A stretch of 64,000 nt of DNA, taken from the NCBI RefSeq assembly GCF_001635685.1, contig NZ_LWFF01000274.1, forward strand, positions 97,627 through 161,626, given 5' to 3'. A program made the translations under genes and the position numbers. Below the pieces are notes generated by a model. That model was not told the origin of the DNA and searched no databases. It saw nothing but the letters and a program-made list of their open reading frames with translations. Shown here piece by piece: positions 60,635 to 64,000 of the stretch (position 1 is the stretch's first letter; each line of letters starts with the position of its first letter). This DNA comes from Erythrobacter sp. HI0063 (GTDB lineage: Bacteria > Pseudomonadota > Alphaproteobacteria > Sphingomonadales > Sphingomonadaceae).

Positions 60635-62119
60635 TCAATCGAGCGCCTTGACGATTTCCTCCACCATCTTCTTCGCGTCCGCCAGCAGCATCATGGTCTG
60701 GTCCATGTAGAAGACATCGTTATCGACGCCTGCATAGCCGACCCCGCCCATCGAACGCTTGATGAAGAAAACCTGTTTGGCCTTGTCCACGTCGAACACG
60801 GGCATGCCGTAGATGGGCGAGCTCTTGTCGGTCTTGGCCGCCGGGTTCACCACGTCGTTCGCCCCGATGATGAAGGCGACATCGGCCTGCGCGAATTCGC
60901 TGTTGATGTCCTCGAGCTCGAACACCTTGTCGTAGGACACGTTCGCTTCGGCCAGCAGGACGTTCATATGCCCCGGCATCCGCCCGGCGACGGGGTGGAT
61001 GGCGAACTTCACCTCTACACCCTTTTCTTCGAGAATGTCGGTCATCTCGCGCAGCGTGTGCTGCGCCTGCGCGACCGCCATGCCGTAACCGGGGATGACG
61101 ATGACCTTCTCCGCCTGTTCGAGCATGAAGGCCGCATCGTCGGCGCTGCCCTGCTTGTAGGGGCGCTGTTCGCGGGCTTCGCCGTCTCCGCCACCGCCCG
61201 CATCCGCGCCGAAGCCGCCCGCGATCACGCTGAGGAAGCTGCGGTTCATAGCGCGGCACATGATGTAGCTCAGGATCGCACCCGACGATCCGACCAGCGC
61301 GCCGGTGATGATCATCGCCGAATTGCCGAGCGTGAAGCCCATCGCCGCCGCCGCCCAGCCCGAATAGCTGTTCAGCATCGACACCACGACCGGCATGTCC
61401 GCGCCCCCGATGGGGATGATCAGCAGGAAGCCGATCGCGAAGGCCGCGACGGTCAGCGCGACGATAAAAGGCAGGTTTGCCTCCGCCCCCGGCGTATGCG
61501 CGAAGAAAGCCGTCAGGACGAGAATGGCCGCCAGAGTACCGAGATTGATGATGTGCCGCGCGGGCAGGAGGATCGGCGATCCGCTCATCCGCCCGGAGAG
61601 CTTCAAGAAGGCGATGACCGAGCCCGAAAAGGTGATCGCCCCGATGGCGATGCCGAGGCCCATCTCGACTTTGCTGACCGGATCGATCGCCCCGCCCGGA
61701 TCGAGCAGATCGAACGCGCCGGGATTAAGATAGGCAGCCCAACCCACCAGCACCGCGGCAAGACCGACCAGCGAGTGGAAGCCCGCCACCAGTTCGGGCA
61801 TCGCCGTCATCGCGATGCGTCGGGCGATGGTGACGCCGATCAAGCCGCCGATAGCGATGGCGATCAGAATTTCGACCAGATTTGCGATGTCGTGCGTCAC
61901 CAGCGTCGTCACGACGGCGATCAGCATTCCGACCATGCCGAAGCGGTTGCCCGTTCGGCTCGTCGCAGGGCTGGACAGGCCGCGCAGCGCGAGGATGAAA
62001 AATACGCCCGCTACGAGATAGGCGAGCGCGACCCACGGGTTTACGGTCTCTCCTGTGGCGGCATGGGCGGGCATGGCCAGGACCGCGAACGGCGCGGCAA
62101 GCAGAAGGCGAAGCATCAC
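60635..62119 (-). CDS. pntB: NAD(P) transhydrogenase subunit beta
   Basis: This 494-residue subunit has nine or so membrane helices followed by the NADP(H)-binding domain dIII (from about residue 320). dIII shows VIVIPGYGMAVAQAQHTLREM, HPVAGRMPGHMNVLLAEA, IGANDVVNPAA and the C-terminal KRSMGGVGYAGVDNDVF. It couples proton translocation to hydride transfer from NADH to NADP+, a main NADPH source. It overlaps pntAB by 4 bases. Confidence 0.97.
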   Translation of the reverse strand: MMLRLLLAAPFAVLAMPAHAATGETVNPWVALAYLVAGVFFILALRGLSSPATSRTGNRFGMVGMLIAVVTTLVTHDIANLVEILIAIAIGGLIGVTIARRIAMTAMPELVAGFHSLVGLAAVLVGWAAYLNPGAFDLLDPGGAIDPVSKVEMGLGIAIGAITFSGSVIAFLKLSGRMSGSPILLPARHIINLGTLAAILVLTAFFAHTPGAEANLPFIVALTVAAFAIGFLLIIPIGGADMPVVVSMLNSYSGWAAAAMGFTLGNSAMIITGALVGSSGAILSYIMCRAMNRSFLSVIAGGFGADAGGGGDGEAREQRPYKQGSADDAAFMLEQAEKVIVIPGYGMAVAQAQHTLREMTDILEEKGVEVKFAIHPVAGRMPGHMNVLLAEANVSYDKVFELEDINSEFAQADVAFIIGANDVVNPAAKTDKSSPIYGMPVFDVDKAKQVFFIKRSMGGVGYAGVDNDVFYMDQTMMLLADAKKMVEEIVKALD

Positions 62120-62400
62120 TTCTTCTCCTTCTTCTTATACATCGCCAGCATTCGCGCCGTCACCGCGAAGCCGCCGAAAATGTTCACGCTGGCGAGCACG
62201 ATCCCGAGCAGCCCGAGCCATTTCGCCCCCGGCACGTCCGCTGCCGCCGCCGCGATCAGCGCGCCGACGATGATGACGCTGGAAATCGCATTGGTCACTG
62301 CCATCAGCGGCGTGTGCAGCGCGGGCGTGACCGACCAGACCACGTAATAGCCGACGAAGCAGGCCAGCACGAAGATCGACAGGATGGTGATGAAGTCCAA
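62116..62400 (-). CDS. pntAB: NAD(P) transhydrogenase subunit alpha part 2 (membrane part)
   Basis: This 94-residue protein has three membrane helices, matching the separate membrane part of the alpha subunit found in alphaproteobacterial three-gene transhydrogenases. Key segments are VVWSVTPALHTPLMAVTNAISSVI and GIVLASVNIFGGFAVTARML. The start is a TTG at 62400 with a GGGAGGGGG Shine-Dalgarno; no ATG or GTG suits. It is coupled to pntB, and separated from pntAA by a fasciclin gene. Confidence 0.93.
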   Translation of the reverse strand: MDFITILSIFVLACFVGYYVVWSVTPALHTPLMAVTNAISSVIIVGALIAAAAADVPGAKWLGLLGIVLASVNIFGGFAVTARMLAMYKKKEKK

Positions 62401-62483
62401 GTGAGCCCCCTCCCGAAGCAGGAGCCCTTTATTGCAAGCACCCGGAGACAAGTCGAGCGCGGAAAATCGGCTATCCCTCAAAC

Positions 62484-62520
62484 GAAAAGGGCCGCGAACG
62501 TCATGTGACGCTCGCGGCCC
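62484..62520 (-). terminator. Intrinsic terminator after the fasciclin gene
   Basis: A long stem with one mismatch (62489-62503 with 62506-62520) is followed on the minus strand by TTTT (62484-62487). It lies 21 bases past the fasciclin stop and 84 bases before pntAB, so it should separate the fasciclin transcript from the pntAB-pntB genes at least partly. Confidence 0.88.
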
Positions 62521-62541
62521 CGAACCTTTAGAGGGTTCGCC

Positions 62542-63141
62542 TTACATCGAAGGCGTCAGCACCCCGTCGATCACATGCACGATGCCGTTCGACTGGCGCA
62601 CATCGCCCTGGGTGACATGCGCGCTCGAACCGGCTTGGCCGTTGATCATGATCTGGTTGCCCATCATGCTGAAGCGAAGGGTCTGGCCCTGCACCGTGGT
62701 CAGCGTGGCGGTGCCGTTACCGGCGCGGATGCGCTGCATCAGGTCGGCGGCGGTCAGCGTGCCGGGCACGACGTGATAGGTCAGCACGCCGCGCAGCATG
62801 TCGCGATTGGCGGGCTGCATCAGCGCGGTACGCGTGGCCGCAGGCACCTTGTCGAAGGCCGCATTGGTCGGCGCGAACACGGTGAAGGGGCCCGGCCCGC
62901 TCAGCGTGTCGACGAGGCCAGCCGCCTTCACGGCCGCGACCAGAGTGGTGAGGTTCGATGCGGCGGACGCATTCTGGACGATGGTGCGGTTCGGATACAT
63001 CGCGGCACCGCCGACCATCACGCTGGTCCCGGCGGACATACCGGCGGCATCGACGTCGGCATCCGCGCCGACAGTGGTCTGACACGCGGTGAGCGCGAGC
63101 GCGGCGGCCGAAATGGCCGCGAGTTTCAAAGTGGTTTTCAT
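62542..63141 (-). CDS. Fasciclin (FAS1) domain lipoprotein
   Basis: This 199-residue protein has a lipoprotein signal (AALALTAC, Cys20), then one FAS1 domain from about residue 60. It includes the H1 box VDTLSGPGPFTVFAPTNAAFDKV, the YHVVPG segment, and the H2 box NGIVHVIDGVLTPSM. FAS1 domains mediate adhesion or cell-surface interactions. The gene interrupts the pntAA-pntAB order, has its own EcfG-type promoter and terminator, and so looks like an independent unit placed inside the pnt cluster. Confidence 0.94.
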   Translation of the reverse strand: MKTTLKLAAISAAALALTACQTTVGADADVDAAGMSAGTSVMVGGAAMYPNRTIVQNASAASNLTTLVAAVKAAGLVDTLSGPGPFTVFAPTNAAFDKVPAATRTALMQPANRDMLRGVLTYHVVPGTLTAADLMQRIRAGNGTATLTTVQGQTLRFSMMGNQIMINGQAGSSAHVTQGDVRQSNGIVHVIDGVLTPSM

Positions 63142-63176
63142 GATTAAACTTTCGTTCCTATCCCCGTCCCCATTGC

Positions 63177-63201
63177 AACGGGCGGTAGGAGCGCAAGTTC
63201 C
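63177..63201 (-). promoter_or_regulatory. EcfG-type general stress promoter for the fasciclin gene
   Basis: On the minus strand GGAAC (63197-63201) and CGTT (63177-63180) are 16 bases apart, matching the GGAAC-N16/17-CGTT consensus of the alphaproteobacterial general stress sigma factor EcfG. The start codon is 35 bases past the -10 element. Inferred from sequence only. Confidence 0.6.
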
Positions 63202-63210
63202 GAAACCCGC

Positions 63211-64000
63211 CTAGGAAGCCAGTTTGGGGTGCACGACAGCGCCATCGCGCGTCAGGCGGATCGCATCGCCGATCTCTTCGTCGAGCACCGGGCGCCCCTC
63301 GTCCTTGTCCCAGAAGGCGTTGAGGAAATTGAACAGGTTGCGCGCAAACAGCGCGCTGGCATCGGCTGCCAGATGGCCTGCGGTATTGGTATAGCCGACG
63401 ATCTTGACGCCGTGCCGCTCCACCACCTCGTCGGGCGAAGAGCCTTCGACATTGCCGCCCTGCGCGACTGCCAGATCGAAAATCACGCTGCCCGGTTTCA
63501 TGCTGGCGATCTGTTCGTCGCTGATCAGGCGCGGCGCCGCACGACCGGGAATCAGCGCGGTGGTGATCACGATGTCCTGCTTGGCGATATGGCTGGAAAC
63601 CAGTTCGGCCTGCGCCTTCTGGTACTCCTCGCTCATTTCGGTGGCATAGCCGCCTGCACCCTCGCCTTCGATCCCGGCGACATTCTCCACGAAGACCGGT
63701 TTCGCGCCGAGCGACTGGATCTGTTCCTTCGTCGCGCTGCGCACGTCGGTGGCGGAAACCTGCGCGCCCAGTCGCTTGGCCGTGGCGATCGCCTGAAGCC
63801 CGGCGACACCCACGCCCATCACGAAAACGCGCGCCGCCTGCACCGTGCCGGCAGCGGTCATCATCATCGGAAAGGCGCGGCCATAGACGTTGGCGGCAGT
63901 CAGCACCGCCTTGTACCCGGCGAGGTTGGACTGGCTGGACAGGACATCCATGCTCTGCGCGCGGGTGATGCGCGGCATCAGCTCCATCGCCAATCTGAAA
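63211..64000 (-). CDS. pntAA: NAD(P) transhydrogenase subunit alpha part 1, partial
   Basis: The C-terminal 262 codons are present; the N-terminus lies beyond the window. The segment is the NAD(H)-binding domain dI: MPRITRAQSMDVLSSQSNLAGY, the Rossmann motif VFVMGVGVAGLQAIATAKRLGA, ATDVRSATKEQIQSLGAK, TTALIPGRAAPRLI and VIFDLAVAQGGNVEGS. Soluble part of the proton-translocating transhydrogenase. It is read first among the pnt genes and is followed after 69 bases by the fasciclin gene. Confidence 0.95.
   Translation of the reverse strand, partial: FRLAMELMPRITRAQSMDVLSSQSNLAGYKAVLTAANVYGRAFPMMMTAAGTVQAARVFVMGVGVAGLQAIATAKRLGAQVSATDVRSATKEQIQSLGAKPVFVENVAGIEGEGAGGYATEMSEEYQKAQAELVSSHIAKQDIVITTALIPGRAAPRLISDEQIASMKPGSVIFDLAVAQGGNVEGSSPDEVVERHGVKIVGYTNTAGHLAADASALFARNLFNFLNAFWDKDEGRPVLDEEIGDAIRLTRDGAVVHPKLAS

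Noticed and set aside
1..64000. Search for insertion sequences, integrases, prophage genes, toxin-antitoxin pairs and restriction or defence systems.
   Set aside because: None recognised; all genes are assignable to housekeeping, envelope, transport or small unknown proteins, and only one tRNA (Phe) is present, without a flanking duplicated attachment site.

Overview
The window is a GC-rich, densely packed chromosomal segment of an alphaproteobacterium. Gene content and protein style point to the order Sphingomonadales, most likely an Erythrobacter-like member of Erythrobacteraceae. The signs are the pyrE-pdxJ-acpS-lepB run, short-form HisG, a K+-independent H+-pyrophosphatase, three-part Pnt transhydrogenase genes, BolA/J-domain/CobS clustering, a CpaF pilus ATPase, an ABA4-like protein, many 4-base ATGA/GTGA gene overlaps, and a GGAAC-N16-CGTT promoter of the alphaproteobacterial EcfG type. 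This assignment is inference; no 16S gene is present. No CRISPR array, insertion sequence, integrase or prophage gene is visible, and no gene-free stretch exceeds 300 bases. The segment reads as core chromosome.

Layout. 1-1297 (minus): cytochrome c oxidase subunits II and I (I is cut by the window edge). 1574-8244 (plus): a long run with pyrE, pdxJ, a small membrane protein, acpS, lepB, an AI-2E family permease, a DUF3089 protein, ruvX and two hotdog thioesterases. 8241-13034: class A PBP and cobS (minus), an MpaB-like oxygenase (plus) and a J-domain protein (minus). 13095-15825 (plus): bolA, a frameshifted GST, pirin and an SDR. 15833-16918 (minus): DUF2332. 16961-22507 (plus): hisG, hisD, nusB, thiL, hppA. 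22709-27988 (plus): S9 peptidase, an acyltransferase/JmjC-cupin pair, tesB. 28083-32552 (minus): a possible 10-residue ORF, a CHASE2-EAL protein, uvrC. 32648-35118 (plus): APC permease and a HI0933-type flavoprotein. 35124-37922 (minus): a TonB-dependent receptor with an unusual Cys-bearing insertion. 38178-47271 (plus): infA, maf, a short RNase E/G homologue, yacG, tRNA-Phe, wrbA, a Na+/H+ antiporter, purC, an M16 peptidase, purS, purQ. 47278-52558 (minus): a GGDEF-EAL protein, glmS, a DMT transporter. 52772-54809: cpaF (plus), a small membrane protein (minus), an entericidin-like lipoprotein (plus). 54858-64000 (minus): DUF938 methyltransferase, ABA4-like protein, NAD(P)-binding protein, dgt, subtilase, an Asp/Glu racemase homologue, a pair of tandem paralogous small proteins, pntB, pntAB, a fasciclin lipoprotein and pntAA (cut by the window edge).

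Functional themes. Energy metabolism is represented by cytochrome oxidase, H+-PPase and the proton-translocating transhydrogenase. Biosynthesis covers pyrimidine, purine, histidine, PLP, thiamine and amino sugars. Envelope and secretion functions are LepB, the PBP, the TonB receptor, CpaF and secreted proteases. Two c-di-GMP proteins are present.

Most worth a second look: the duplicated Cys-pair insertion in the TonB receptor; the acyltransferase/JmjC gene pair; the tandem paralogues behind pntB; the possible micro-ORF with its own ribosome binding site and terminator; thiL with no normal start codon but a good Shine-Dalgarno before CTG; the GST broken in a C10 run; the fasciclin gene with an EcfG-type promoter inside the pnt cluster; and a racemase homologue lacking its first catalytic residue. 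No clearly new multi-gene system could be demonstrated from sequence alone.
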